Positions 5,673 through 14,801 of a stretch of DNA of 14,801 nucleotides are shown here, piece after piece. Origin of the DNA: Pseudomonadota bacterium (GTDB lineage: Bacteria; Pseudomonadota; Alphaproteobacteria; Acetobacterales; Acetobacteraceae); the NCBI GenBank assembly GCA_023424475.1, contig JAFADX010000349.1, forward strand, positions 1 to 14,801, read 5' to 3'. Under the pieces are notes generated by a model. The model made no database searches. It saw nothing but the letters and a program-made list of their open reading frames with translations, and was not told where the DNA came from. Numbering within the stretch: position 1 is the stretch's first letter; every line of letters starts with the position of its first letter. The position numbers and the translations under genes were made by a program.

Positions 5673-7469
5673 ATGACCGAGGACGATCTCCGACGCCTTC
5701 TCGCGCGTGTGAAGGATGGGCGGCTTTCGCGGCGCGGCTTCGTGAAGCGGATGGCCGCGGTGGGCTTCACCGCACCGATGGCGACGCAGCTCCTGGCCAT
5801 CACCGGCGCCGCGCCGGCGGCCGCGCAGTCGGTGCCGGCCTACAAGCCGACGCGCCGCGGCGGCGGCGGGCAGCTGAAGGTGCTCTACTGGCAGGCCTCG
5901 ACCCTGCTGAACCCGCATTTCGCTTCGGGCACGACGAACCAGGACGCGAGCCGCGTCTTCTATGAGCCGCTGGCCGGCTGGGCGGCGGACGGCACGCTGC
6001 ACCCGATCCTCGCGGCCGAGATCCCCTCGCGCGAGAACGGCGGCCTGGCGGCGGACGGCCGCTCCGTCACCTGGAAGCTGAAGCGCGGCGTGAAGTGGCA
6101 CGACGGGCAGGACTTCTCGGCCGACGACGTCGTCTTCAACTGGGAATACGCCAAGAATCCGCAGGTCGCGACGGTCACCTCCGGCTCCTACCGCGACGTC
6201 AACGTCGTCAAGGTCGACGACCACACCGTGCGTGTCGAGTTCAATCAGCCGACGCCGTTCTGGGCGGACGCCTTCGTCGCCGTCTCGGGCATGATCATCC
6301 CGAAGCACCTCTTCAAGGACTATGCCGGGTCCAATTCGCGCGACGCGCCGACGAACCTGCGTCCCGTCGGCACCGGCCCGTACAAGTTCGTCTCCTTCGC
6401 GCCGGGCGACAACCTGCGCGGCGAGCTGAACCCGAACTACCACCTCGACAACCGGCCCTATTTCGACACGCTCGAGATCAAGGGCGGCGGCGATGCGGTT
6501 TCGGCCGCGCGCGCCGTGCTGCAGACCGGCGACTTCGACTATGCCTGGAACATGCAGGTCGAGGACCAGATCCTCAAGCGCCTCGAGGCGGCGGGCAAGG
6601 GCCGCGTGAACGTGGTCGAGGGCGGCTCGATCGAGTTCGTGCAGCTCAACACCACCGACCCGAACCGGGAGGTCGACGGCGAGCGGTCCTCGATCAAGAC
6701 CGAGCATCCCGCCTTCCGCGACCCCGCGGTGCGCGAGGCCATGGCGCTGCTGATCGACCGCGGCGCGCTCGAACGCTTCATCTACGGCCGCGGCGGCCCG
6801 GCGACGGCGAACTTCCTCAACAACCCGCCGCGCTTCCGCTCCCCCAACATGAGGTGGGAATTCAGCATCGAGAAGGCGAACCAGATCCTCGACCGCGCCG
6901 GCTGGAACCGCGGCAGCGACGGGATCCGCGCCAAGGACGGCGTGCGGCTGAAGTTCGTCTACCAGACCTCGGTCAACGCGCCGCGCCAGCGCACGCAGGC
7001 GATCTACAAGCAGGCGGCGCAGCGCGCGGGCATCGAGCTCGAGCTCAAGTCGGTCACCGCATCGGTGTTCTTCTCGTCGGACGTCGCCAACCCCGACACC
7101 TACACGAAGCTCTACGCCGACATGCAGATGTACACGACGACGATGCCGCAGGCGGACCCCGAGCGGTTCATGAACCAGTACGTGTCGTGGGAAGTCTCGC
7201 AGAAGGCGAACAACTGGCAGGGGCGCAACATCGTCCGCTGGCGCAACGAGGAATACGACCGCATCTTCCGCGAGGCGCAGGGCGAGCTCGACCCGGTCAA
7301 GCGCGCGGCGCTGTTCATCCGCATGAACGACCTCATCGTCTCCAGCCACCACATCATCCCGCTGGTGAAGCGCCCGACCGTGAGCTCCAGCCTCAACAGC
7401 CTGCGCCCGGTGCTGAGCGCGTGGGACCTCACCATGTGGCTGCTGTCGGACTGGTACCGCGAGACCTGA
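5673..7469 (+). CDS. Tat-exported substrate-binding protein of a dipeptide/oligopeptide-type ABC importer (SBP_bac_5)
   Basis: A 598-residue periplasmic solute-binding protein of the DppA/OppA class. It starts with an 18-residue charged leader (MTEDDLRRLLARVKDGRL), then a twin-arginine motif SRRGFVK (19-25), a hydrophobic stretch, and an Ala-rich cleavage region near residues 47-52 (APAAAQ). It should therefore be exported folded by the Tat system. Class features include early 'L.P.LA.E.P' and 'LKRGVKWHDGQDFSADDVVF', then GTGPYKF and a C-terminal region rich in aromatic residues. It is the first gene of a five-gene transporter operon, ending 12 bp before the first permease. Ligands of the class include di- and oligopeptides, nickel, heme, opines and glycosides. 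The divergent amidase suggests an amide or peptide-like ligand, but this is inference. A GGGAG lies about 12 nt before the ATG. Confidence 0.92.
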   Translation: MTEDDLRRLLARVKDGRLSRRGFVKRMAAVGFTAPMATQLLAITGAAPAAAQSVPAYKPTRRGGGGQLKVLYWQASTLLNPHFASGTTNQDASRVFYEPLAGWAADGTLHPILAAEIPSRENGGLAADGRSVTWKLKRGVKWHDGQDFSADDVVFNWEYAKNPQVATVTSGSYRDVNVVKVDDHTVRVEFNQPTPFWADAFVAVSGMIIPKHLFKDYAGSNSRDAPTNLRPVGTGPYKFVSFAPGDNLRGELNPNYHLDNRPYFDTLEIKGGGDAVSAARAVLQTGDFDYAWNMQVEDQILKRLEAAGKGRVNVVEGGSIEFVQLNTTDPNREVDGERSSIKTEHPAFRDPAVREAMALLIDRGALERFIYGRGGPATANFLNNPPRFRSPNMRWEFSIEKANQILDRAGWNRGSDGIRAKDGVRLKFVYQTSVNAPRQRTQAIYKQAAQRAGIELELKSVTASVFFSSDVANPDTYTKLYADMQMYTTTMPQADPERFMNQYVSWEVSQKANNWQGRNIVRWRNEEYDRIFREAQGELDPVKRAALFIRMNDLIVSSHHIIPLVKRPTVSSSLNSLRPVLSAWDLTMWLLSDWYRET

Positions 7470-7481
7470 TCGTTCCCGCGC

Positions 7482-8441
7482 GTGATCCAGTATCTCGCCC
7501 GCCGGCTGATGATCGCGATCCCGAGCCTGCTCGGGATCAGCGTCATCCTCTTCACGGTGCTCGCCCTGGCCCCGGGCGACCCGTTCGAGGAGCTGGCGAC
7601 CAATCCCGCCGTGCCGCCGGACGTGCGCGCCCACCTGCGCGCGAGCCTCGGCCTCGATGACCCCGTCTACCTGCGCTACATCTCCTGGCTGACGGCGATG
7701 TTCCGCGGGGAGTGGGGTTACTCCTTCGTCAGCCGCATCCCGGTCGACCAACTCATCCTCCAGCGGCTGCCGACCACGGTCGCCGTGATCGGCGCCTCGC
7801 AGGTCCTGGCCCTCGCGATCGCGCTGCCGGTCGGCGTCTATGCCGCGACGCGGCCCTATTCGGTCTTCGACCAGATCGCCAACACGCTGGCCTTCGTCGG
7901 CTTCTCCCTGCCGACCTTCTTCACCGGCCTGCTGCTCATCATGTTCTTCTCGATCCACCTCGACTGGCTGCCCTTCGTGTTCCGCACCAACATCGAGGCG
8001 ACCGGCCTGGCCTGGTGGTGGGAGATGATCAGGCAGTCGATCATGCCGATCCTGGTGCTCGGCCTCTTCCAGGGGGCCGCCTGGACGCGCTTCGTGCGTT
8101 CGGCCGTGCTCGACGTGGTGCGGCTCGACTACGTGACCACCGCGCGCTCGAAGGGCCTTTCGGAAGCGCGGATCACCATGCGTCACATCGTGCGCAACGC
8201 GATGATCCCGGTGGTGACGCTGGTTGCGCTGCAGATGCCCGCAGTGTTCGGCGGCGCGATCGTGACCGAGCAGATCTTCCGCGTGCCGGGTATCGGCTCG
8301 TTGCTGATCACCGCCATCCTGGCCAACGACACGCCCGTCATCATGGCAGTGACCTTCGTATTCGCGGGCCTCGTCATCCTCTTCAACCTGCTGGCGGATG
8401 TGCTTTATGGCTGGCTCGACCCTCGCATCAGCTTCCGCTAG
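7482..8441 (+). CDS. ABC importer permease, DppB/OppB type
   Basis: A 319-residue inner-membrane permease, the usual length for DppB-type subunits. The first membrane helix spans about residues 9-30 and is followed by APGDPFEELA, the standard opening of the family. The large periplasmic loop covers about 31-100, and further helices follow. The cytoplasmic EAA loop that docks on the ATPase is at about 217-245 (DYVTTARSKGLSEARITMRH, then RNAMIPVV). The FRVPGIGSLL motif (266-275) and the C-terminal ADVLYGWLDPRI are also typical. The start is GTG, 12 bp after the binding-protein stop, with no strong ribosome binding site, so it probably depends on re-initiation. It pairs with the next permease to form the channel. 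Confidence 0.92.
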   Translation: MIQYLARRLMIAIPSLLGISVILFTVLALAPGDPFEELATNPAVPPDVRAHLRASLGLDDPVYLRYISWLTAMFRGEWGYSFVSRIPVDQLILQRLPTTVAVIGASQVLALAIALPVGVYAATRPYSVFDQIANTLAFVGFSLPTFFTGLLLIMFFSIHLDWLPFVFRTNIEATGLAWWWEMIRQSIMPILVLGLFQGAAWTRFVRSAVLDVVRLDYVTTARSKGLSEARITMRHIVRNAMIPVVTLVALQMPAVFGGAIVTEQIFRVPGIGSLLITAILANDTPVIMAVTFVFAGLVILFNLLADVLYGWLDPRISFR

Positions 8442-9341
8442 CCCCGCCGCCGAGCGGCGCCCGCAGATCGGGCCCTGGCGGGAGGCTTGGCGGCGCTTCC
8501 GCAAGCACAGGCTCGCCGTGGTCAGCGCGGCGGTGCTGCTGCTGCTGATCCTTGCCGTCGTGATCGGCCCGCTGGTCTGGACCGTGCCGATCGACGAGAT
8601 CGACTTCACCGCGCAGCTCCAGGGGCCGTCCCTGGCGCATCCGCTCGGGACCGACGACCTCGGCCAGGACCTGCTGGCGCGCATCCTCTACGGCGGGCGC
8701 ATCTCCATCGCCGTCGGCTTCGCGGCGATGGCGGTGGCGATCGTCGTCGGCGTGGTGGTCGGCGCGGTCGCCGGCATGGCGGGCGGCAAGGTCGATGCGG
8801 CGCTGATGTGGCTGACCGACCTCTTCCTCTCCCTGCCGCAGCTCCCGCTGCTGCTGCTGATCATCTACCTGTTCCGCGACACGCTGACGGGACTGGTCGG
8901 CCTCGAACTGGGCGTCTTCATCCTGGTCGTCGCCGTGATCGGCGGCTTCCGCTGGATGCCGGCGGCGCGGCTGGTCCGCGCGCAGTTCCTCTCCCTGCGG
9001 GAGAAGGAATTCGTCGAGGCGGCGCGCGCCCTCGGTGCCTCGCAGGGGCGGCTCGTCGTGCGCCACATCCTGCCGAATGCGCTGGGCCCGGTGATCGTGG
9101 CGGCGAGCATCGACGTGGCGGCGGCGATCCTCGCGGAATCGACACTGTCCTTCCTTGGCCTCGGCTTTCCGCCGGACGTCCCGACCTGGGGGCGGCTGCT
9201 GTTCGATGCCAAGGACAACCTCGATTTCGCGCCGCACTGGGCGCTCTTTCCCGGTGTGGCAATCTTCCTGACGGTGCTGTCGATCAACTACATCGGCGAC
9301 GGGCTGCGCGATGCGCTCGATCCCCGCCGGATCATCTCCTC

Positions 9342-9345
<4 letters not shown>
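8407..9345 (+). CDS. ABC importer permease, DppC/OppC type
   Basis: A 312-residue second permease subunit. It has a short cytosolic N-terminus with WREAWRRFRKHRLAV (24-38) before the first membrane helix (about 38-60). The HPLGTDDLGQDLLARILYG motif (78-96) is a hallmark of DppC-type proteins. The EAA loop is at about 202-227 (FVEAARALGAS, then RHILPNAL), and the end is DALDPRR. The gene overlaps the previous permease by 35 nt. The ATG at 8407 was preferred over the in-frame ATG at 8398 because a GGCGG lies about 9 nt before it; both are possible. Its stop overlaps the start of the first ATPase gene in a GTGA junction, indicating tight co-translation. Confidence 0.91.
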
Positions 9346-10325
<980 letters not shown>

Positions 10326-10345
10326 TCGCCGCGAAGGAACAGCCG

Positions 10346-11320
<975 letters not shown>

Positions 11321-11327
11321 CGGCGCT

Positions 11328-11352
11328 GCGAGAGGGGCATTGCCCCTCTCGC
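11328..11352. terminator. Perfect 11-bp hairpin after the transporter operon
   Basis: GCGAGAGGGGC (11328-11338) is the exact reverse complement of GCCCCTCTCGC (11342-11352), with a 3-nt ATT loop. It starts 8 nt after the last transporter stop. It has no T-run on either strand, so termination by RNA folding alone is uncertain. Because the next gene (gltA) converges on this point, it may serve both directions. It forms a pair with the hairpin at 11363. Confidence 0.55.
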
Positions 11353-11362
11353 GCTCACCCCA

Positions 11363-11384
11363 CCAGAGGCCGAAAGGCCTCTGG
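11363..11384. terminator. Perfect 9-bp hairpin with GAAA tetraloop
   Basis: CCAGAGGCC (11363-11371) and GGCCTCTGG (11376-11384) flank a GAAA loop, a very stable GNRA tetraloop when transcribed rightward. It lies 10 bp after the first hairpin and 47 bp before the gltA stop. The two-hairpin unit looks like a mobile-type or REP-like intergenic repeat, or a shared terminator for the convergent operons. No T-run is present. Confidence 0.5.
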
Positions 11385-11431
11385 ACGCCAATACCAAGCG
11401 CGCAGGCTACAAGGGCCGCTCCGGTGCTGCA

Positions 11432-12739
11432 TCAGCCCCGCTTGTCCATCGGCACGAAGTCGCGGGGCCCCGAACCGGTGTAGATCTGCCGCGGGCGGCC
11501 GATGCGCTGGGACGGATCCTCGATGAGTTCCTTCCACTGGCTCACCCAGCCGACCGTGCGGGCGACGGCGAAGAGCACGGTGAACATCGAGGTCGGGATG
11601 CCCATCGCCTTGAGGATGATGCCCGAATAGAAGTCCACGTTCGGGTAGAGCTTGCGCGAGACGAAGTAGTCGTCGGACAGCGCGATCCGCTCCATCTCCA
11701 TCGCCATGTCGAGCAGCGGCTCGTCCTTGATGCCGAGCTCCGCCAGCACCTCGTGGCAGGTCTCCTTCATGATCTTCGCGCGCGGGTCGAAGTTCTTGTA
11801 GACCCGGTGGCCGAAGCCCATGAGCTTGGTGTGGGAGTTCTTGTCCTTCACCTCGCGGATGAAGGCGGGGATGTTCTCGGGCCTGCCGATCTCGGCCAGC
11901 ATCTTCAGCACCGCCTCGTTCGCGCCGCCATGCGCCGGGCCCCACAGGGCCGCGATGCCGGCGGCGATGCAGGCGAAGGGATTGGCGCCCGTCGAGCCCG
12001 CCAGGCGCACCGTGGAGGTCGAGGCGTTCTGCTCGTGGTCCGCATGCAGGATCAGGATGCGATCCATGGCGCGGGAGAGGATCGGGTTGTTGACGTACGG
12101 CTCGGCCGGCACGCCGTTCAGCATGTAGAGGAAGTTCTCCGCGTAGCCGAGGTCGTTGCGCGGATAGAGGAAGGGCTGGCCGATCGAGTACTTGTAGGCC
12201 CAGGCGGCGATGGTCGGCACCTTGGCGATCAGGCGGAAGGCCGCGATGCGGCGCTGCTCCGGGTCGTTGATGTCGAGGTTGTCGTGGTAGAAGGCGGCCA
12301 TCGCGCCGACCACGCCGCACATCACCGCCATCGGGTGCGCGTCGCGGCGGAAGCCGTCGAAGAAGCGGCGCAGCTGCTCGTGCAGCATGGTGTGGCGCGT
12401 GACGCCCTTGTCGAACTCCGCGTATTGCGCGGTCGTCGGCAGTTCGCCGTTCAGCAGCAGGTACGCGATCTCGAGGAAGGAGGACTTCTCCGCCAGCTGC
12501 TCGATGGGATAGCCGCGATAGAGCAGCACGCCCTCGTCGCCGTCGATGTAGGTGATGGTGCTCTCGCAGGAGGCGGTCGCACCGTAGCCCGGGTCGTAGG
12601 TGAAGATGCCGAGCTCGCCGTAGAGCTTGCGGATGTCGGCGACCTGCGGGCCGAGCGTCCCGCCGAGCAGCGGCAATGTCGCGCTCTTGTTGGAGCCCTC
12701 CATCGTGACCGTGATGGAGCCGGTGGACTTGCTGCTCAT
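11432..12739 (-). CDS. gltA: Citrate synthase (type II)
   Basis: A 435-residue citrate synthase that condenses acetyl-CoA with oxaloacetate at the entry to the TCA cycle. The length and the N-terminal beta-rich domain (about 1-60, with FTYDPGYGATASCES at 46-60) identify the type II form found in Gram-negative bacteria, typically hexameric and inhibited by NADH. Catalytic residues are in place: His270 in WGPAHGGANE, His311 in GFGHRVYKN and Asp369 in NVDFYSG. Substrate-binding HADHEQNAS is at 232-240. The ATG is preceded by GAGGA at about 8-nt spacing. It ends 47 bp from the paired hairpins shared with the convergent transporter operon. A candidate promoter lies upstream at 12807-12836. This is a housekeeping gene and argues for a chromosomal location. 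Confidence 0.98.
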   Translation of the reverse strand: MSSKSTGSITVTMEGSNKSATLPLLGGTLGPQVADIRKLYGELGIFTYDPGYGATASCESTITYIDGDEGVLLYRGYPIEQLAEKSSFLEIAYLLLNGELPTTAQYAEFDKGVTRHTMLHEQLRRFFDGFRRDAHPMAVMCGVVGAMAAFYHDNLDINDPEQRRIAAFRLIAKVPTIAAWAYKYSIGQPFLYPRNDLGYAENFLYMLNGVPAEPYVNNPILSRAMDRILILHADHEQNASTSTVRLAGSTGANPFACIAAGIAALWGPAHGGANEAVLKMLAEIGRPENIPAFIREVKDKNSHTKLMGFGHRVYKNFDPRAKIMKETCHEVLAELGIKDEPLLDMAMEMERIALSDDYFVSRKLYPNVDFYSGIILKAMGIPTSMFTVLFAVARTVGWVSQWKELIEDPSQRIGRPRQIYTGSGPRDFVPMDKRG

Positions 12740-12806
12740 GCGGGGAGTTCCTCAGATCCTTCGGGCGGGGGCGCGAACCGGGGCGCCCGCCTGTTTGATG
12801 CGGTGC

Positions 12807-12836
12807 AAGATAGTGGTCGTTGGCGGAGCTTGGCAA
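12807..12836 (-). promoter_or_regulatory. Candidate gltA promoter
   Basis: On the minus strand, TTGCCA (12836-12831) is followed after 18 bp by TATCTT (12812-12807), which resemble -35 and -10 boxes. A leader of about 60 nt would precede the gltA ATG at 12739. The 180-bp gap between gltA and the nuclease-like gene is otherwise unremarkable. Boxes were matched by eye only. Confidence 0.4.
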
Positions 12837-12920
12837 ACCTCTGCCGATGCGGATGAAGCGGGGGTCATCCGGCGAGGTCGGTGCGTGGCCCCGCGGTCAC
12901 CCCGGGGCACCGGGCCGGCG

Positions 12921-13478
12921 TCAGTCCCGCTGGCGCCAGGTGTCGGGCGCGCCGGCGGCGTTCGCCCACAGGCCCTGCGCGGAGCGGCGTGCGGCGTCCT
13001 CCTCGGAGCGCAGCGCGCTGGTGGTCGAGACGGCGAAGCCGCCGCGCACCAGGGCGCGATTGACGTCCGCGCCCGCGGCCTCGCATTGCCCCAGCCCGCG
13101 GCCGAAGCCGTCCTGGCCGACGATGCGGCAGGAGAGGTTGCGCCCGGAAACCAGCCGCATCAGCGCGGCCGTGGATGCGGCTCCGCAGTCGAAGACCTCG
13201 CCCGAGCCGCGGCGGCAATCCTCGCCGCGCGACGGCGCGGCGATGCCGGCCAGGCGCACCACGCGGTCGCCGAGCCCGATCGTCTCGCCATCGACGATGC
13301 GGATCGCATTGGCTTCGGCGTGCCATTCCCGGCTGGTCGGCGCGGAGCCGAACAGGCTCGACGGCAGGCCAACGGCCGCGATCAGCGGCAGCGCGATGGC
13401 TGCCGTGAGGATGATGGCCGCGCGACCCACGCGTGGACGCGCCCTGCGGCCCGTGAAGATGCGCCGTCGTTCAAGCAC
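12921..13478 (-). CDS. Membrane-anchored staphylococcal-nuclease-like protein, probably catalytically inactive
   Basis: A protein of about 185 residues. It has a basic N-terminus (RRRIFTGRRARPRVGR), one hydrophobic helix (about 20-38), then a single SNase-like (TNase) domain (about 57-172) likely facing the periplasm. Fold landmarks are IRIVDGETI (59-67), VVRLAGIAAP (73-82), GQDGFGRGLGQCE (121-133) and VNRALVRGGFAV (139-150). Against staphylococcal nuclease, Arg35 and Arg87 are kept (Arg75, Arg127). The calcium ligands Asp21 and Asp40 are Glu65 and Ala80, and the catalytic Glu43 is Ser83. Nuclease activity is therefore doubtful. Four cysteines (88, 98, 117, 132) may form disulfides. The GTG at 13478 was chosen; a TTG at 13514 would add 12 residues. 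It lies 181 bp upstream of gltA on the same strand. Confidence 0.75.
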   Translation of the reverse strand: MLERRRIFTGRRARPRVGRAAIILTAAIALPLIAAVGLPSSLFGSAPTSREWHAEANAIRIVDGETIGLGDRVVRLAGIAAPSRGEDCRRGSGEVFDCGAASTAALMRLVSGRNLSCRIVGQDGFGRGLGQCEAAGADVNRALVRGGFAVSTTSALRSEEDAARRSAQGLWANAAGAPDTWRQRD

Positions 13479-13580
13479 GCCCCGATGGCTATCGCGGCAG
13501 CCCGGCGGCTGCAACCCGCCGTTGCACCCCGGGTCGACAAATTGTGCGCGGCGATCTGTCCGCGATGCGAAGAACCGGCT

Positions 13581-14801
13581 CTAGTCGCCTGTCCAGAAAC
13601 GATCCTTGCCGCCGAGGCGCTCCCAGGCCCCCAGCGCATCGCCACGGTGCCCGGCGGTGCGGGCCGCGCACCATCCCTCGACCACGCCGACGGCCCAGAG
13701 GCGCCCGGCCTGCCCCGGCGAGGCGAGGCTGCGGGCGAGCCCGCTCGCCACCGCGGCGTCGTTGGCGATGCCGAGGCCATCCTGCAGGGCGGCCACGCGG
13801 CGCAGGAACCGCTTTCCGGCCCTGGCGCCGAAGACCGGCGCGAAGACCTCCGCCGCGTAGCGCAGCCGCTTGCCGTCGAGGCGCAGCTCGTGCAGCGCCT
13901 CCGCCGTGAGGTCCTTGAAATCCTGGCCTGCCCGGCGCAGGTGGCCCCATCGGCGATCGAGGATGGTGCGGCCGAAGGCCGCGACCGGGGCGTCGAGCAG
14001 TTGCCCCGCCTCCTCGCCGCCCATGCCGCGCCAGGGGCGGGCGAGCAGCGTCGTCACCGCGTCGATCATCAGCAGCCGCCAGGCGGGGCCATGGGTCATC
14101 GCGAGCACCGCGTCGTAGGCGGCGCGGCGGCGCGCCTCGGCGGCACGGATCAGGGATTCGATCCGCTTCTCCCTGGCGAAGGCCTCGGCGACCTCGCGCC
14201 CGGTGCCGCCCAGGAAGACGTCCCAGTCCCGCGCCGGGCCGAGGACGGACAGGACGTCCTTGAAGCGCGCGTCGAGGGCGCGCAGCGGCGGCCCGTCGGT
14301 CGCGCCGCGGAAGACGCGCAGCAGCGAACGCAGCCGCCGCAGCGCCACCCGCGTCTGATGCACCGCCTCCGGTCCGCCGCCGTGGCGGATGCGGGCCGAT
14401 TGCTGGCCGATGACCTCGAGCAGGTGGCCGCCCGCGCGCAGGAAGGCATCCTCGGCGGTGGAGGCTTCGGAGGTGTCGGGCGGGCCGAGGCGATGGGGCC
14501 GCGGCTCGATCCCGGCCGCCAGCGCGCGGCCCTCCTCGGGCAGGGAGGAGAGCGGCGGAAGCAGCGGCAGCGCAGCGGCGATGCCCTGGGCGGCCGCGGC
14601 GACCGCGGGCAGCGGCCCCGACAGGATGAGGCGGGCGACGGGGCGCTCGGCCGCCACGCTGCGGAGCCGGCCGGCGAGCAGCGCCGCCTCGACCGAGCCC
14701 TCGGCAAGATCCAGCCGGTAGGCATGCCGCCGCCCGGTGAAGGCGGCGATCGCCACCAGCGGGCCATCACCGGCCTCCGGCGGCACTTCGTCGGCGGGGA
14801 G
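13581..14801 (-). CDS. CHAD-domain protein with degenerate CYTH-like N-terminal part (5' end beyond window)
   Basis: The frame is open to the right edge, giving at least 407 residues, so the true start lies outside. From the in-window GTG at 14786, the CHAD domain covers about residues 110-390. Its conserved His/Arg/Lys helices are AVHQTRVALRRLRSLLRVF (141-159), LGPARDWDVFL (182-192) and LHELRLDGKRLRYAAEVFA (298-316). CHAD domains bind polyphosphate through such basic residues. The preceding ~90 residues follow the order of the C-terminal half of a CYTH (triphosphate tunnel) domain as in YgiF: LPAD, then a beta-rich VAIAAFTGRRHAYRLDLAEG, then AALLAGRLRS. The acidic ELELE strand expected next is RPVARLILSG instead. 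CYTH-CHAD fusion is therefore likely, with the visible CYTH half eroded. The gene lies upstream of the nuclease-like gene with a 102-bp gap. Confidence 0.83.
   Translation of the reverse strand, partial: LPADEVPPEAGDGPLVAIAAFTGRRHAYRLDLAEGSVEAALLAGRLRSVAAERPVARLILSGPLPAVAAAAQGIAAALPLLPPLSSLPEEGRALAAGIEPRPHRLGPPDTSEASTAEDAFLRAGGHLLEVIGQQSARIRHGGGPEAVHQTRVALRRLRSLLRVFRGATDGPPLRALDARFKDVLSVLGPARDWDVFLGGTGREVAEAFAREKRIESLIRAAEARRRAAYDAVLAMTHGPAWRLLMIDAVTTLLARPWRGMGGEEAGQLLDAPVAAFGRTILDRRWGHLRRAGQDFKDLTAEALHELRLDGKRLRYAAEVFAPVFGARAGKRFLRRVAALQDGLGIANDAAVASGLARSLASPGQAGRLWAVGVVEGWCAARTAGHRGDALGAWERLGGKDRFWTGD

Noticed and set aside
5508..8684. Antisense stop-free frame joined to the amidase, over 1500 codons in total
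   Set aside because: It lies opposite well-recognised binding-protein and permease genes. The upstream part is Arg/His/Asp-rich with no recognisable domain. It is a by-product of GC-rich codon use; only 4116-5507 is the amidase.
12740..12920. Possible small RNA or tRNA in the gap upstream of gltA
   Set aside because: No cloverleaf, T-loop consensus or terminator was found; the sequence fits a promoter and leader.
12820..13584. 254-codon plus-strand frame over the nuclease-like gene
   Set aside because: It is antisense to the SNase-like ORF, which has recognisable motifs; composition is Ser/Arg/Pro-rich with no domain.

Overview
The window is very GC-rich chromosomal DNA with strong G/C preference at third codon positions, so stop-free antisense frames are common. 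Protein types and style suggest an alphaproteobacterium, probably Rhodospirillales and possibly Acetobacteraceae (Roseomonas-like). This placement is inference from a type II citrate synthase, a Tat-exported dipeptide-type binding protein with a long cytosolic leader, and the small paired-hairpin intergenic repeats. No rRNA, tRNA, CRISPR array, transposase or phage gene is visible.

Layout. 1-186 (minus) is the 5' end of a glycosyltransferase-like gene cut by the left edge. A relatively AT-rich divergent intergenic region follows. Then comes a plus-strand run: a hotdog acyl-CoA thioesterase (443-907), a 58-residue unknown ORF (975-1151) whose stop overlaps the start of an asparaginase-family gene (1148-2143), and an HD-domain phosphohydrolase (2202-2822). 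Converging on this is a minus-strand group reading 5507 to 2885: amidase, an 84-residue predicted exported or membrane protein, and an SMP-30/gluconolactonase-like beta-propeller. A 165-bp divergent intergenic region carrying a perfect palindrome separates the amidase from a complete five-gene dipeptide/oligopeptide-type ABC importer on the plus strand (5673-11320). The importer order is binding protein, two permeases, two ATPases, with 4-nt or longer overlaps at two of the junctions. Two perfect hairpins close that operon. On the minus strand after it lie citrate synthase gltA (12739-11432), a membrane-anchored staphylococcal-nuclease-like protein (13478-12921) and a CHAD-domain protein with a CYTH-like N-terminal part that runs off the right edge (14801-13581).

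How the genes may work together. The importer and the divergent amidase/SMP-30 group look like one catabolic module: capture of an amide- or peptide-like compound in the periplasm, import, amide hydrolysis by the amidase, and possibly lactone or ester hydrolysis by the SMP-30 protein. The asparaginase-family enzyme nearby adds a second amide hydrolase. Its substrate-binding residues differ from those of true L-asparaginases. These links are inferred from gene order only.

Nothing here is clearly a new defence or mobile system. The most interesting points are three enzyme-fold proteins with substituted active sites (asparaginase-like, nuclease-like, CYTH-like), two small unknown ORFs in tight operon positions, and the operator-like palindromes.
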